NCBI GenBank assembly: GCA_026397575.1
Contig: JAPLUP010000475.1
Location: 1-6,188 of the forward strand
Length of the DNA stretch: 6,188 nucleotides
Source: Candidatus Zixiibacteriota bacterium
GTDB lineage: Bacteria; Zixibacteria; MSB-5A5; CAIYYT01
Direction of reading: 5' to 3'
Every line of letters starts with the position of its first letter. Positions within the stretch are counted from its first letter, which is position 1. A program made the position numbers and the translations under genes. The notes beneath the pieces were generated by a model, which did no database searches, was not told where the DNA came from, and was given only the letters and a program-made list of their open reading frames with translations. Of this stretch, positions 5,589 through 6,188 are shown in pieces.

Positions 5589-6188
5589 CTAAAACTTAGT
5601 ATCATCTCCGTTGCCGGTGGCGCGCAGACGTCTGAACTCGACGGTCCAGGTTCCATTATCAAACTTGCCCCGCGACATGATGTCCGCACGACTCAGAGTC
5701 GGAACTGTCGTTATAAAAGTCGGAACCGCAAATCCCTGGCTCCAGTCCTTAGCTGTGTACGTCGTGATCTGCCAATCCCAGAGGGGATAAGTGGCGATCG
5801 AGTCAGGATCAGTCGTCGTCTGATATAGCGGACGGTAAGCCGAAATGACCGTAGCAGTGTGTACAGAAAGCAAGTTGGCCATCGAAGTTGCCCGACCGAT
5901 ATCCCCTTTGATGCCATCCACATATCCGAGAGGATTAAACTCGTCCAAAATCTGACCGGTTCCATCCATATATTTGTCGTCTGAATAACCGGTCGGATTG
6001 GAGGTAATGGAGGACCAACTCCAGATATCCATTTTGGCCTGCGCACTCTTCGTGCTGTGGTAGTTTGTCCCTGGAAGGTTAGCGGACTCGCTGCCGGCGT
6101 GGCAGGTCACCAGGCAACCATCGTGTTCAAACCAAGTGAGGTGCGTGATTTCGAACATCAACATCACCCTGTCTTCGTCCCCCATGAC
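5589..6188 (-). CDS. Ethylbenzene dehydrogenase-type (EB_dh) heme-domain protein, 5' end missing
   Basis: About 199 C-terminal residues are visible and the frame continues off the right edge. The ATG at 6185 is probably internal, because the residues after it already belong to the domain. The pattern is that of the EB_dh family (gamma subunit of ethylbenzene dehydrogenase and related periplasmic heme-binding domains). DEDRVMLMFEI (3-13) is followed by GCLVTCH (23-29), DIWSWSSITSNPTGYSDDKY (53-72) and, near the end, GTWTVEFRRLRATGNGDD (178-195). CLVTCH has three residues between the cysteines, so it is not a standard CXXCH c-heme site; I recall Cys...CysHis pairs in this family but cannot confirm the spacing. 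The protein ends at TAG 5591-5589 right after DDTKF, where relatives usually go on for one or two more strands, so it may be slightly truncated. A periplasmic electron-transfer or heme-carrying role is inferred from the family only. A strong terminator follows. Confidence 0.7.
   Translation of the reverse strand, partial: VMGDEDRVMLMFEITHLTWFEHDGCLVTCHAGSESANLPGTNYHSTKSAQAKMDIWSWSSITSNPTGYSDDKYMDGTGQILDEFNPLGYVDGIKGDIGRATSMANLLSVHTATVISAYRPLYQTTTDPDSIATYPLWDWQITTYTAKDWSQGFAVPTFITTVPTLSRADIMSRGKFDNGTWTVEFRRLRATGNGDDTKF

Noticed and set aside
1..6188. CRISPR array, tRNA or rRNA genes, insertion sequence
   Set aside because: I saw no regularly spaced repeats, no tRNA cloverleaf or rRNA-like sequence, and no transposase or terminal inverted repeats on either strand.

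Overview
The window is bacterial, and every gene I can support lies on the minus strand, so transcription runs from high to low coordinates. The organism is probably an uncultivated member of the FCB/Zixibacteria-like lineages. That placement is an inference from style: a secreted subtilase ending in two tandem dockerin-like repeats of the type GDANGDG..DIADA..LIAYIYSGGPAP, a secreted TolB-like propeller, and an ethylbenzene-dehydrogenase-type (EB_dh) heme-domain protein. No rRNA or other taxonomic marker is present to prove it.

Layout in transcription order. (1) 6188-5589: the C-terminal part of an EB_dh-domain protein, running off the right edge and closed by a strong intrinsic terminator at 5550-5517. 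(2) 5437-2171: a second apparent transcription unit. A sigma70-like promoter (5437-5409) is followed by a ribosome site and a 14-codon frame that overlaps, out of frame, the last blade of a lost TolB-like propeller gene. Next come an intact six-bladed TolB-like propeller protein with an N-terminal export signal (5205-4297) and a subtilisin-family protease gene with a signal peptide and two C-terminal dockerin repeats (4216-2277), ending at a second terminator (2204-2171). (3) 2092-1: a GNAT acetyltransferase with its own candidate promoter, followed by comM, a Mg-chelatase-like AAA+ ATPase of natural transformation, whose 3' end is cut off by the left edge.

The most notable object is the protease gene. 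It reads as a subtilase from signal peptide to dockerin only if one frameshift (about 3925-3965) and two in-frame TAG codons (3354-3356 and 3171-3173) are bridged, and its catalytic Asp codon is GGT (Gly). The EB_dh gene next to it ends at a TAG just before a terminator, which argues against TAG being a sense codon here. The simplest reading is a decaying pseudogene. Together with the deleted TolB paralogue upstream, the central unit looks like a secreted-protein locus losing genes.

I found no tRNA, rRNA, CRISPR array, insertion sequence or phage gene. I see no convincing new biological system; the points worth checking are the broken protease, the propeller remnant under a good promoter, and the pair of near-identical terminator hairpins.
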